The position numbers were made by a program, and so were the translations under genes. This document shows, one piece after another, positions 1 through 8,004 of a DNA stretch of 64,000 bases. Source of the stretch: UBA1422 sp041752735 (GTDB taxonomy: Bacteria; Bacillota; Clostridia; Peptostreptococcales; Anaerovoracaceae); contig JBGSVW010000046.1 in NCBI GenBank assembly GCA_041752735.1, positions 1-64,000 on the forward strand, given 5' to 3'. The number at the start of each line of letters is the position of its first letter. The first letter of the stretch is position 1. A model generated the notes under the pieces. That model was not told the origin of the DNA, did not search any database, and saw only the letters and a list, made by a program, of their open reading frames with translations.

Positions 1-652
1 ACGCTGATGAAGGGTGATAAGGTTGTCGAGGTTTTTGAAAAAGGTACCGATTAGCTCTTGTTCGGCAATATTGGGCTTTGGTACAGCAATTTCCATAACC
101 TTGTTTTTGGATATATTGTAGCGTGATATGCCTTGTGCTAAGAAAGTGATTTTCTTTCTTGTTGTGGAAGAACGTAGCATATAAGCAAGGAAGTAATTGT
201 CGAATTTTTCTGTTGGTCTATATCCAAAACAGAAGCTATTTAGGTAGGTATTGTCTCTGTTTTCAAGCCATACAGAAGACATTCCGACTTCTTCGGGTGT
301 TTCAGAAGAAGTTGTAAAGAATACATCTCCAATTTGCACTTCGTTTTGCCTACCATCAAATTCAACTGGTTCCGTCATTCTTGGACTTGAAACGGTATTT
401 GAAAATACATTCATGTAAGTCACAAATTTTGCTTCACCGTGACCAAAGTCCTCTTTTGATTTTCCAGATAGGCCAGTATACGTTTCTCCGATTTCACACA
501 ACTTACGCTGTTCCCAAGGGTCAGCAAAGCCAGTAAAGCGAAGCTTCGGTATATTTTCGCCGTCTTTCGGAAACATTTTTTCAAGGCAAGACTTTTTCAC
601 GTTCTTCAGCTTGTCATACTTACGCTGATGAAGGGTGATAAGGTTGTCGAGG
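1..652 (-). repeat. 31-bp direct repeats inside hsdS
   Basis: Positions 1-31 and 622-652 are identical and encode the LDNLITLHQR helix that follows each target-recognition domain. A second shorter repeat, at 505-524 and 1087-1106, encodes the DPWEQR motif that precedes each domain. Such repeats are the known substrate for recombinational shuffling of HsdS domains. Whether a second, silent hsdS lies to the left cannot be seen. Confidence 0.85.
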
Positions 653-1152
653 GCTTGTAATGTCTGTCCAATTCTCACTTGTTCAGCTTGATTCTTCGGT
701 AAATAAAACGGAGTTTTTGACACCAGACTCCAGTCTGCACGTGGCATTTTTGTACCCGTGGATTGATTTGCAGCTACTTGAAAAGGCGTCGTTTGTATAA
801 GGTAATATAAATATCGGCTGTCTATTTCTGATGGCTTCATTACCCAAAAATCACCCACTGCAACGCCCGAAAAATCAGGCAAAAGCCAGTTTTTAAGGTA
901 TGGACGGAGCTTTCCAAAAAGGACATCATAAGGAGCAAATCTGATGCCCGTTTTGACTGACTCTTTCTCTTTAATGTCTTTATTTAGAACACCTTGTCCG
1001 GAAACTATATCCTCGTACTCGACACTTGGCAAACCGCTATTGCAAACAGCCATTGTAGAGTTTCTTATAACCATTTCAGAAAACTCACGCTGTTCCCAAG
1101 GGTCAGTAAATCCAGCAAAGCGAATAGCCGGTTTTTTGTTGTTTTCTGCCAT
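1..1152 (-). CDS. hsdS: Type I restriction enzyme specificity subunit HsdS (3' end outside window)
   Basis: DNA-recognition subunit of a type I restriction-modification complex; it would direct HsdM and HsdR to a bipartite target. The frame opens with ATG at 1152 and stays open for 384 codons to the left edge, so the C-terminus is missing. Each half begins with a similar F(T/A)DPWEQR motif and ends with the same LDNLITLHQR helix, the usual HsdS layout of two target-recognition domains separated by conserved helices. It starts 1 nt after the hsdM stop, so the two are one operon. No hsdR is visible; it may lie beyond the edge. The near-identical DNA encoding the repeated helices could allow domain exchange. 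Confidence 0.93.
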   Translation of the reverse strand, partial: MAENNKKPAIRFAGFTDPWEQREFSEMVIRNSTMAVCNSGLPSVEYEDIVSGQGVLNKDIKEKESVKTGIRFAPYDVLFGKLRPYLKNWLLPDFSGVAVGDFWVMKPSEIDSRYLYYLIQTTPFQVAANQSTGTKMPRADWSLVSKTPFYLPKNQAEQVRIGQTLQALDNLITLHQRKYDKLKNVKKSCLEKMFPKDGENIPKLRFTGFADPWEQRKLCEIGETYTGLSGKSKEDFGHGEAKFVTYMNVFSNTVSSPRMTEPVEFDGRQNEVQIGDVFFTTSSETPEEVGMSSVWLENRDNTYLNSFCFGYRPTEKFDNYFLAYMLRSSTTRKKITFLAQGISRYNISKNKVMEIAVPKPNIAEQELIGTFFKNLDNLITLHQR

Positions 1153-1153
1153 G

Positions 1154-3736
1154 TTATACACCCTTAAGCAGCGACTGGAATTCGCCGAGCCCTTTCATAT
1201 CAAACTCATCGCCACGAAGCTCATCAATCAAAGAGGATAGAACGCGCTCAGATTCGTGAATTTCAGTTTCAACCTGAGAATAGGTAACAGAATACTTCTC
1301 AGCGATGGCTTGTAGTTTGGCGGTTAATTCATTCACAGTGGTCTCAGGCAGCTTGTAAAGGCTTTGGACAAGCGGAGAAACCCATTTCTTTTCGAGTAGT
1401 TCAAGCACCTGTTCATCAGAGAGGTTTTCAATGGTCTTCTTAGACAAAAGATGAAGCTTATCAACGTCCACTTTGATTTCTTTCTTTAGCTGCTTTTCTT
1501 CTTCTAACAGTTCATTTGCCTTCAGCGCTTTCGCTTCAAACGAGTCCTCTGCAAACCTTATACCTTTCCTCTTTTCGGAATTGATTTCTTTGACCTTTTT
1601 TGCTACTTCCTTCGGAATAAAAGCATCATTTGAATCATTCAAAAGATCGCTTTCTTTTTCTTCTTCCGAAAGGGAATCAATAATTTCTTCGTATTGTGGT
1701 GCAATTTCAGTAAGCTGAATTTCTTTGCTGTGAAGCTTTGCTGCTTCTGAACGTAGCAAGGTGCTTTGCACCAGCTCAAACGGTATTACATGACCAACCC
1801 ATCCATCTTGAACTTCCTGATCCTTTCCGTCCTTTTTCTTTATGACCATATTGGCATCAACTTTTTTGGCCGCGGCAAACCCTTCGCTCTGAATGATTTC
1901 TAAATCGACAACAATTTTTGTCCAGTCATCATCCAAAAGCTGATATGCCTCGTATTTGCTTACCAAGGCAATATCCCCAAGCCGATCAAAAATATCTACG
2001 CTGAAAGCTGCTTCAGCTTTGGATATATTGATAGTCTGGAGCTTGTCAACAAGTTCGGATTTCAAATATGTACCGAAGCCCCCGAAGGCAGCGTCAAATT
2101 TTTGCTCGAACTTTTTAATGTCCGTATGAGCCCCTATGACTTTCTTGACATTCTCTACGGCAAGTTCTGCGTAGGGTGCCTCACTGTCTGTAAATAGAGC
2201 GGGTTTCAAATTTGGAAATGCATCCCAATAATCGTGCAGCTCATCCAATTCTGACTTTGGAATGCCTCCAAACATTGAGGCATAAATATCCCAGCTTTCC
2301 GACTTTTGAGAGGAATCAACATATCGTGGTATATTCAGGTTGTACTCGTTTGAGCGAATTTCGTCACGGGTGACTACTTTGGAAAACTTTGGAACGCTTT
2401 CTCTATGCACCACCGTGTCTGATATTTTCTTTATATCGCAAGCCCTTAACTTATTATTTTTGCCAATCTTGATGAATCCCTTGGAAGCATCAACAATCAA
2501 AATATCAGTATTTTCCCGTTTCTGTCTAAGCACCATGACAATCGTGGGAATACCTGTCCCAAAGAAAATATTTGCTGGCAAGCCAATAATAGTATCAATG
2601 TGATTTTGCTCGATTAAATTCTTGCGAATTTCTCCTTCTTCGCCTCCGCGGAACAAAACACCGTGGGGCAAAATAATTGTCATAATCCCTAACGGCTTAA
2701 GATGGTACAAATCATGCAGTAAGAAGGCATAATCTGCTTTCGTCTTTGGAGCCATGCCAAAACGCGCATAGCGGGGGTCAGTTTCTTTGTCTTTTGGATC
2801 CCAGTTCTGTGAATAGGGCGGATTTGAAACAACGGCATCTACATACAAAGGATTGTATGTATTCGCCTTATCATTTTCATCGAAATATGGCCAGTCTTCT
2901 TCCAGCGTGTCACCGTTACGGGTGACGATATTATCAGGCAAAATGCCACGCATTACCAAGTTCATTCGAGTAAGGTTATAGGTGTTTTCTTTCAGCTCTT
3001 GTGCGTAGTATTTAATGTTGTTTTCATCGTCCATATATTTGGCTACACATTTACCAATATTAATAAGGAGAGAACCCGAACCGCTTGTCGGGTCATATAT
3101 CTTGATTTCTTTTTCACCTTGCATATGGTTTGCAACAATTTCTGACATTAAAAGCGAAACCTCGTGAGGTGTATAAAACTCTCCAGCTTTCTTACCGGCG
3201 TTGGCTGCAAAGTTACTAATCAGATATTCGTAGATAAAGCCGAGCACATCATAGTCCTGCTTGCCATCCATCGGAATATCTTTGATAAGGTGGAGCAGGT
3301 CGCTGATTGCTTTAGTCTGAGACCCAGAAGTATCACCAAGCTTTGAAAGACCAGTTTGTAATGTGTTGAAGATTTTGTCAAAAACCTTCTTATATGAATT
3401 GTTAATCAAACGGCTAAACGCAGACAGTGCATCTCGGACATTCGAAACGTCAAAGTCCTTTCCGCTTTTAATCCAAGTGGGAAACAAATCCTTATACGCG
3501 ATAAAGTATCCAATGCTGTCTTGAATAAACTTAACGCTTTCTGCATCCTCCTCGGAAAGCGTTTCAATATCAGTGTCTTTAAAGTCGTTTTCTCTCAGAA
3601 ATTTCAACTCCTTATCGGACAAAAACTTGTAAAAAATAAAGCCCAGAATATAATCCTTATATTCATTTGCCTCTATCTTTGAACGCATTTTATTCGCAGA
3701 CTCCCATATTTTACTTGCAAGTTGTTGCTTGTTCAT
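1154..3736 (-). CDS. hsdM: Type I restriction-modification DNA methyltransferase HsdM
   Basis: N6-adenine methyltransferase subunit of the type I system, acting on host DNA with HsdS. It has an N-terminal HsdM helical domain (about residues 1-150), then the methyltransferase fold with motif I DPTSGSGSLL (about residue 215) and catalytic motif NPPYSQ (about residue 305). The 860-aa length is long for HsdM: some 350 extra residues follow the catalytic domain, charged and predicted helical, ending in a coiled-coil-like stretch. ATG at 3736 is preceded by AGGAG with 7-nt spacing. It is followed 1 nt later by hsdS. The long C-terminal arm resembles that of large HsdM forms and is probably a genuine family feature. 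Confidence 0.95.
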   Translation of the reverse strand: MNKQQLASKIWESANKMRSKIEANEYKDYILGFIFYKFLSDKELKFLRENDFKDTDIETLSEEDAESVKFIQDSIGYFIAYKDLFPTWIKSGKDFDVSNVRDALSAFSRLINNSYKKVFDKIFNTLQTGLSKLGDTSGSQTKAISDLLHLIKDIPMDGKQDYDVLGFIYEYLISNFAANAGKKAGEFYTPHEVSLLMSEIVANHMQGEKEIKIYDPTSGSGSLLINIGKCVAKYMDDENNIKYYAQELKENTYNLTRMNLVMRGILPDNIVTRNGDTLEEDWPYFDENDKANTYNPLYVDAVVSNPPYSQNWDPKDKETDPRYARFGMAPKTKADYAFLLHDLYHLKPLGIMTIILPHGVLFRGGEEGEIRKNLIEQNHIDTIIGLPANIFFGTGIPTIVMVLRQKRENTDILIVDASKGFIKIGKNNKLRACDIKKISDTVVHRESVPKFSKVVTRDEIRSNEYNLNIPRYVDSSQKSESWDIYASMFGGIPKSELDELHDYWDAFPNLKPALFTDSEAPYAELAVENVKKVIGAHTDIKKFEQKFDAAFGGFGTYLKSELVDKLQTINISKAEAAFSVDIFDRLGDIALVSKYEAYQLLDDDWTKIVVDLEIIQSEGFAAAKKVDANMVIKKKDGKDQEVQDGWVGHVIPFELVQSTLLRSEAAKLHSKEIQLTEIAPQYEEIIDSLSEEEKESDLLNDSNDAFIPKEVAKKVKEINSEKRKGIRFAEDSFEAKALKANELLEEEKQLKKEIKVDVDKLHLLSKKTIENLSDEQVLELLEKKWVSPLVQSLYKLPETTVNELTAKLQAIAEKYSVTYSQVETEIHESERVLSSLIDELRGDEFDMKGLGEFQSLLKGV

Positions 3737-4185
3737 GATAGTTCTCCTATTAGTTCATATATTTTCGGTTTGTTTTTGAGTTATTTCTTCATGCCATATG
3801 TGAATTCGAACCTCATTGCATTCCTATGATTTGTTTTTATCCTGGTAACTCGTGGAAATAATATCAATACTTCTGAAATAGGCAATGAAAAAAGTACACC
3901 AAAATGCACTCTCAAAGATCACTTATTATAGAGAAGCATCCAATCCCAATTTCCATTTTCTCTCCCAGTAATTATATCAACATGTCCATTTTAACTTCTC
4001 CGGCATTTTCATGCAACTTGTATTTAAAAATAGGCTTTAACTGTACTAGAAACTGCACTTCCACTCTAATTACGCCTACTGGTGCACCCAAAGCCCAAAA
4101 AAGTGAAACCGGTTTCACTTTTACTCTCTTTTCGCCAATTCGATCATAATTTCGAGCTCATACAACAGCCGCGATTTCGTCAAAA
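3737..4185. other. Intergenic region upstream of hsdM with a perfect palindrome
   Basis: About 450 bp without a credible gene. It must carry the hsdMS promoter. The clear structure is a perfect 24-bp inverted repeat at 4099-4122 with core GTGAAACCGGTTTCAC. The CCGG-centred form resembles LacI/GalR-family operators, but A and T runs on its flanks would also allow a terminator. An 81-codon frame on the plus strand (3904-4149) has no ribosome site or recognisable sequence and was not called. Confidence 0.5.
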
Positions 4186-4223
4186 ACAACAAAAATCCAT
4201 TCATTTCAATGGATTTTTGTTGT
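4186..4223 (-). terminator. Rho-independent terminator after the mgsA-tRNA-Ser block
   Basis: A 16-bp perfect stem with a 6-nt loop; read on the minus strand it is followed by a T-rich run. It would end transcripts from mgsA and tRNA-Ser. A shorter homologous hairpin follows the second mgsA copy at 14786-14811. Confidence 0.8.
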
Positions 4224-4244
4224 ATCAATACTGATGTACTAATT

Positions 4245-4332
4245 TGGCGGAGGACATGGGACTCGAACCCACGAGGCTGTTACACCTTACCCGCTTTCCA
4301 GGCGGGCTCCTTAGCCACTCGGTCAATCCTCC
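4245..4332 (-). tRNA. tRNA-Ser (anticodon GGA)
   Basis: An 88-nt class II tRNA with long variable arm. The 7-bp acceptor stem is GGAGGAT paired with GTCCTCC, discriminator G, and CCA is encoded. The anticodon loop CTGGAAA gives GGA, reading UCC/UCU. The T arm carries GGTTCGAGTCC. It lies downstream of mgsA on the same strand. A decayed relic of the same tRNA sits at the matching place after the second mgsA copy. Confidence 0.95.
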
Positions 4333-4414
4333 GCATAGGCTAAATGTGGCAGTCTTTCTCTCGACAGCCACGTGTCAATATATCATAGCCACAGGTAATT
4401 TTCAAGTGTGAATA

Positions 4415-4900
4415 TTACTTTTCTGTCAATTCTCCGTAAAAAGTTACGGAACGAGAATCTGTTAATTTCCCGAAGTCCAACATCTCGTGGTTGTATTCGG
4501 AATTCATAAATCGAGACGTAATGAGAAAGTCTGCCGTTGCCCGGTTATTTGCTACTGGAACGTCATATACGCATGCAATTCGCAGTAAGGCCTTGATGTC
4601 CGGATCATGTGGCTGCATTTCCAATGGATCGGAGAAAAAGATTAGCATATCAAGATGTCCTTCTGCAATTCGCGCGCCGATTTGTTGGTCGCCACCCAGC
4701 GGACCACTGATTAGCCTTTCCACCGGAAGTCCGGTTTTTTCGGAAATCAAACGGGCTGTGGTGCCGGTTCCGCAGAGAAAATGGGTCTTGAGAACCGCTT
4801 CGTTTTTGTGGCACCATCGGACCAGGTCGTCCTTTAGGTTGTCATGGGCAACCAATGCAATTCGCTTTTGGGCACCCATGGTGATTTTCTTAATTGTCAT
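4415..4900 (-). CDS. mgsA: Methylglyoxal synthase, copy 1
   Basis: Cytosolic lyase that converts dihydroxyacetone phosphate into methylglyoxal and phosphate, a bypass of lower glycolysis; the family is known to be inhibited by phosphate. Visible motifs are LVAHDNLKDD, the phosphate/active-site loop GPLGGDQQIG with its aspartate, and FFSDPLEMQPHD. The start is ATG 4900, preceded by AAAGGAGGTGG; an upstream in-frame ATG lies inside that ribosome site. The protein is 161 aa, with a C-terminal tail slightly longer than usual. It lies downstream of thrC behind a terminator and has its own -10 (TATACT) and weak -35 (CGGACA). A Pho-box-like array sits just upstream. Copy 2 is at 14908-15399. Confidence 0.95.
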   Translation of the reverse strand: MTIKKITMGAQKRIALVAHDNLKDDLVRWCHKNEAVLKTHFLCGTGTTARLISEKTGLPVERLISGPLGGDQQIGARIAEGHLDMLIFFSDPLEMQPHDPDIKALLRIACVYDVPVANNRATADFLITSRFMNSEYNHEMLDFGKLTDSRSVTFYGELTEK

Positions 4901-4934
4901 TTTTCCACCTCCTTTCATCCACAGTATATGGCAA

Positions 4935-4957
4935 AAACAGCGGGATGTCCGCTGTTT
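4935..4957 (-). terminator. thrC terminator overlapping the mgsA promoter
   Basis: A 9-bp stem (AAACAGCGG / CCGCTGTTT) with a 5-nt loop and a T run on the minus strand ends thrC transcription. The CGGACA inside the hairpin lies 17 nt before TATACT and could be the mgsA -35, so terminator and promoter overlap. The same arrangement exists between phoU and mgsA copy 2. Confidence 0.75.
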
Positions 4958-4966
4958 CTGTAAGAA

Positions 4967-5005
4967 TTAACACAATATTAACGGCGGCTTAATGCGGTCT
5001 TAACC
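4967..5005 (+). promoter_or_regulatory. Pho-box-like array overlapping the thrC stop codon
   Basis: Four hexamers TTAACA, TTAACG, TTAATG and TTAACC start at 4967, 4978, 4989 and 5000, exactly 11 bp apart. This is the layout of PhoP binding sites in Firmicutes (TTAACA-like repeats separated by 5 bp). The repeats read on the plus strand, opposite to mgsA. They also encode the last residues of ThrC. The pstS promoter has the same array in forward orientation, which strengthens the call. Binding itself is inferred. Confidence 0.65.
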
Positions 5006-6462
5006 GCGTCATCCATATGGATGGCTTTCACCACGTTGTTATGCAAAACCGGCTTGTCCTCAAGCCCTTGAAGGCCCGAAGGAATGGGTACGCCTGTGGC
5101 TTTGTAAATTGCCTGCACCGAAGCAAAGCCGTCGTCGCCTCTGCCAATGCCGATGGCATCCGCCACACTGTCAGCAAACTTATATGCGCTGGCTGTGGAC
5201 GCAATTAAGGCGGGCATCGTGTCACCTGTTTCCGCTCGATAATTTTCATACACCCGATATGCAACCGCTGTATGGGTATCCATCAGATAGTTGTGTTCCC
5301 GGTACATTTTGCCAATGGTTTCTCCCGTGGCTTCCATGTCGGCAAACCCGCCATAAAAAGATCCCAGAAGAAGTCGCATCCCCGGAGTCACCTCATAAGA
5401 CTTTTCTTTTTCCATGCGGTCCATCAGATCACGTACCATTTCGCCGTCGTTTCCGCTCAGGTGGAAAAGCAGTCGCTCCAGGTTGCTGGAAATCAAGATA
5501 TCCATGGATGGAGAGTTGGTCAGGAAAAACTCTCTGTTCAGGTCGTATATCCCGGTGTTGATGAAATCGGTGAGAATGTTGTTTTCGTTGGAAGCGCAGA
5601 TGTACCGGTTGATGGGCAGTCCCATGCGGCCCGCATAATATGCGGCCAGGATGTTGCCAAAGTTGCCGGTGGGCACCACCACATTAATGGGGTCTCCTGC
5701 TTTGATGGTTCCTTGTTCCACCAGTTTTCCGTAGCCATACACGTAGTAAGCCACCTGAGGAACCAGCCGTCCAATGTTAATGGAGTTGGCCGAAGAAAGC
5801 TTGCAGTTCATGTCTGCCAGCTCTGTGGCAAATTTTGTATCGTTGAAAATCTTTTTGACCCCAGCCTGAGCATCGTCGAAATTCCCATCGATGGCATAGA
5901 CATGGGTGTTTCCCCCCTCTTGGGTGGTCATCTGACGCTCCTGAACAAGGCTTACACCTTGGTTAGGGTAAAAGACAATGATCTCCGTCCCCGGCACGTT
6001 GGCAAAGCCTTCCAATGCGGCTTTTCCCGTATCCCCGGATGTGGCTGTCAAAATGACAATTTTCTTTTCTTCCTTTTCTTTGCGAAGGGCCGTGGTCATA
6101 AGATACGGCAAAATAGACAAGGCCATATCCTTGAAGGCCGCGGTTCTGCCATGATAGAGCTCCATGAAAAACCCGTCTCCTGCAGCTACCACCGGCACGA
6201 TGTCCGGTGCGTCAAACTTGCTGTCATAGGCACCATCCACACACTGGTGCAACTCCTCGTCAGTATAGTCTGCAAAGAACGCTTTGATAATATGAAAAGC
6301 CACTTCCTTGTAGGTCTTGCCTGCCAGGTCGGTCAGGTCAAAGGGAAGGGCCGGAATCTCTTCGGGTACATAAAGCCCCTTGTCTTCTGCGATGCCCCGG
6401 ATAATCGCCTGGGCTGAAGACAAATGCTGTTTGCTTCCTCTGGTGCTTTGATAATTCATCAT
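4978..6462 (-). CDS. thrC: Threonine synthase
   Basis: PLP enzyme that makes threonine and phosphate from O-phosphohomoserine in the cytosol. The 494-aa length is normal for the family. The PLP lysine lies in the FKDMAL motif; further family features are TATSGDTGKAALEG, the PNQGVS loop and PTGNFGN. The start ATG 6462 (an ATG-ATG pair) follows AAGGAG. The final residues DDAVKTALSRR are nearly the same as the end of PhoU because both genes end in a copy of one duplicated DNA block. No other threonine-pathway gene is adjacent. Large frames on the opposite strand are shadows. Confidence 0.97.
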   Translation of the reverse strand: MMNYQSTRGSKQHLSSAQAIIRGIAEDKGLYVPEEIPALPFDLTDLAGKTYKEVAFHIIKAFFADYTDEELHQCVDGAYDSKFDAPDIVPVVAAGDGFFMELYHGRTAAFKDMALSILPYLMTTALRKEKEEKKIVILTATSGDTGKAALEGFANVPGTEIIVFYPNQGVSLVQERQMTTQEGGNTHVYAIDGNFDDAQAGVKKIFNDTKFATELADMNCKLSSANSINIGRLVPQVAYYVYGYGKLVEQGTIKAGDPINVVVPTGNFGNILAAYYAGRMGLPINRYICASNENNILTDFINTGIYDLNREFFLTNSPSMDILISSNLERLLFHLSGNDGEMVRDLMDRMEKEKSYEVTPGMRLLLGSFYGGFADMEATGETIGKMYREHNYLMDTHTAVAYRVYENYRAETGDTMPALIASTASAYKFADSVADAIGIGRGDDGFASVQAIYKATGVPIPSGLQGLEDKPVLHNNVVKAIHMDDAVKTALSRR

Positions 6463-6539
6463 TTACTTTTCTCCTTGTTGAATTTAAAATAGATTATACC
6501 AATTACCGAGCCATAACTCAACGGAAGAAAGGATAAATC

Positions 6540-6866
6540 ATGAAAAGAAAAGTATGCTTTATGTTTATCAGCGCCGCTTGCGCCGAAAAACCCATGCGAA
6601 ACGTCATGGATCTGGGCCAGGGGGAGATGATTGTCGTCGGTGTCGGCAGCTATGAAATGGCCTGCGAGGAAGCCATCAAGCTAGCAGAAGAAGGCGTCAT
6701 CATGATTGAACTTTGCGGCGGGTTTGGCACTATGGGTCATGCCAAAGTCACCGAGGCAGTGAAAGATATCCCATCCGTGGCTGGAAAAGTCTGGGTCGGT
6801 GTCATCCGGTTCGACAACCATCCCGGCTATGAAAACCTAAGTGGCGACTCCAAGTGGATGGCATAG
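6540..6866 (+). CDS. DUF6506 family protein
   Basis: A 108-aa cytosolic protein that I recognise as DUF6506; no enzymatic role is established. Typical features are the hydrophobic first strand, EEAIKLAEEGVIMIELCGGFG, and the ending VGVIRFDNHPGYEN. It is preceded by an AAAGGAT ribosome site and transcribed divergently from thrC. A double-length relative lies at 60478-61023. A hairpin (GGACCC / GGGTCC, about 6886-6918) follows the stop but lacks a clear T run. Confidence 0.8.
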   Translation: MKRKVCFMFISAACAEKPMRNVMDLGQGEMIVVGVGSYEMACEEAIKLAEEGVIMIELCGGFGTMGHAKVTEAVKDIPSVAGKVWVGVIRFDNHPGYENLSGDSKWMA

Positions 6867-6933
6867 CTCAAATGAGACCATCGGACCCGCTCAAATTCTG
6901 TTAGCTGGGTCCGTCCGGACATAAAACTTCAAC

Positions 6934-6962
6934 TGGACAACCCTGGCAAAAACCGCTATAAT
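6934..6962 (+). promoter_or_regulatory. Promoter of tRNA-Glu
   Basis: TGGACA at 6934-6939 and TATAAT at 6957-6962 are 17 nt apart, a good sigma-A promoter 52 bp before the tRNA. The interval holds GC-rich sequence typical of stable-RNA leaders. Confidence 0.75.
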
Positions 6963-7014
6963 GAGTTTTGCGCGAGGCGAACCCACAAATGAGTGGCAGC
7001 CTTCCGCCAAACAT

Positions 7015-7089
7015 GTCCCGTTGGTCAAGTGGTCAAGACGTCGCCCTCTCACGGCGGATTCAGGGGTTCGACTCCCCTACGGGATACCA
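7015..7089 (+). tRNA. tRNA-Glu (anticodon CUC)
   Basis: A 75-nt tRNA with CCA encoded. The acceptor stem GTCCCGT pairs with ACGGGAT (one G-T at position 1). The anticodon loop CTCTCAC gives CUC, reading GAG. The T arm is GGTTCGACTCCCC. Its 3' 44 nt recur exactly at 26752-26795, and the last 16 nt at 36624-36639, which marks the gene as an integration site. Confidence 0.95.
7046..7089 (+). repeat. Attachment-site core (3' half of tRNA-Glu), copy 1
   Basis: The 44 nt from the anticodon loop to CCA are repeated without mismatch at 26752-26795. Tyrosine integrases commonly use tRNA 3' halves as att sites and leave such direct repeats at both ends of an island. The interval is about 19.7 kb. Confidence 0.7.
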
Positions 7090-7094
7090 CACTT

Positions 7095-7142
7095 AAACCG
7101 TTGAAAAATCAATGAAATTTGAACCTTTTCAGCGGTTTTTTA
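7095..7142 (+). terminator. Terminator after tRNA-Glu
   Basis: A 13-bp stem (AAACCGTTGAAAA / TTTTCAGCGGTTT, one G-T pair) followed by six T. It would end the tRNA transcript. Confidence 0.8.
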
Positions 7143-7192
7143 TTTGTTGTTTTTGGGCCATATTGTTCCAACCTATTACAACCTTTTCCCGT

Positions 7193-7237
7193 TTTTTGGA
7201 AACTTTTTGGAAACTTTTTGGCAACTTTTTTGGAAAC
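7193..7237 (+). repeat. Four tandem 11-bp repeats next to the tRNA att site
   Basis: Four consecutive copies of TTTTTGGAAAC (the third with C for A, the fourth with one extra T) occupy 7193-7237, about 100 bp from the tRNA end. Short direct repeats at this position fit arm-type binding sites of a tyrosine integrase or of an excisionase. This is an inference from position. Confidence 0.6.
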
Positions 7238-7314
7238 ACTCAACCAAAAAGGAACCCATGCCGTTGAGTTCCTTTCCGGTGTGAAAGTATTTAATGAGTA
7301 AAACACTCTTGCTG

Positions 7315-7596
7315 TTATTTTAATTGTTCTGCATCATAGGTTTTCTTTGCCACTAAATATAAATCTGCTTTGAGTGCTGGTTGTGTAAAGCTATTATTCT
7401 TCCAGGCTGCCCACAGAGCAGAACCAAAGAGCAGGATATAAGACACCGCCTCATACACCGCCTCAACGGTGCCGGTTATCATGGTATCGTCAATATCCAC
7501 TGGGGATCTTCCTACCATTAACAGTGCCGCATTGACAAGTCCAAAAAGCAGGACCAGAATTCTTATGATTGTTCCTTTACTTATTTTGAGTTTCAT
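7315..7596 (-). CDS. Phage holin-like membrane protein
   Basis: A 93-aa protein with two membrane segments: IIRILVLLFGLVNAALLMVG near the start and a second around AVSYILLFGSALWAAWKNN. It ends with a soluble tail, TKKTYDAEQLK-like. This matches small SPP1/phi-type holins that let endolysin cross the membrane. ATG 7596 follows GGAAGGAGAA; longer in-frame starts lack a site. It is the last gene of the lysis group and overlaps the gene upstream by 20 nt. Confidence 0.75.
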   Translation of the reverse strand: MKLKISKGTIIRILVLLFGLVNAALLMVGRSPVDIDDTMITGTVEAVYEAVSYILLFGSALWAAWKNNSFTQPALKADLYLVAKKTYDAEQLK

Positions 7597-7999
7597 GTGA
7601 TTCTCCTTCCTTGAAACATATACGAAGTTCCATACACCTCTCATACATTTCTTTGATCTGTCCATTCCCACCCAACTTTGCGTATGCCTTATACATTTTG
7701 TCTAGGTTCCGCATTTCAGATGGGGATATACAATTGACATCAGGTGATAAATAATGTGAACAGGCTTGGTATAGCCTATCATGTAAGATTGCAAGGACTC
7801 CCTCATTGAGATTCATTACTAACTCTTGGAATGCCTTTTCTCTCTTTTGATTTTCCTCTGCCAATTTTAAGTTAAGTTCCACTTGTTGTTTCTTGGCTTT
7901 GTCCACCTTGTCATTGAGTTTCTTAATCACAATTCCGATAATGGCCAACACGATGCCTACCGATACCGGCAAGCCAAATCCTTGCACAAACATTTCCAT
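7577..7999 (-). CDS. Phage membrane protein with coiled coil (lysis module)
   Basis: A 140-aa protein with one N-terminal membrane segment (GLPVSVGIVLAIIGIVIKKL) followed by a charged coiled coil (KVDKAKKQQVELNLKLAEENQKREKAF region) and a C-terminal domain with several cysteines. The topology is like small phage holin/antiholin-type or BhlA-like proteins, but no family is certain. ATG 7999 follows GAGGTAAGG and lies just after the endolysin stop. The order endolysin, this gene, holin supports a lysis role. Confidence 0.6.
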   Translation of the reverse strand: MEMFVQGFGLPVSVGIVLAIIGIVIKKLNDKVDKAKKQQVELNLKLAEENQKREKAFQELVMNLNEGVLAILHDRLYQACSHYLSPDVNCISPSEMRNLDKMYKAYAKLGGNGQIKEMYERCMELRICFKEGESHETQNK

Positions 8000-8004
8000 A
8001 TGCC

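Noticed and set aside
3904..4149. An 81-codon frame upstream of hsdM
   Set aside because: No ribosome site, odd composition, and it spans a perfect palindrome.
5272..6417. A 381-codon open frame on the plus strand opposite thrC
   Set aside because: It lies wholly within threonine synthase, has no ribosome site or recognisable protein, and follows from the codon bias of thrC.
7109..7306. Overlapping 60-65 codon frames on both strands after tRNA-Glu
   Set aside because: They cover a terminator and the 11-bp repeats and show low-complexity sequence without ribosome sites.
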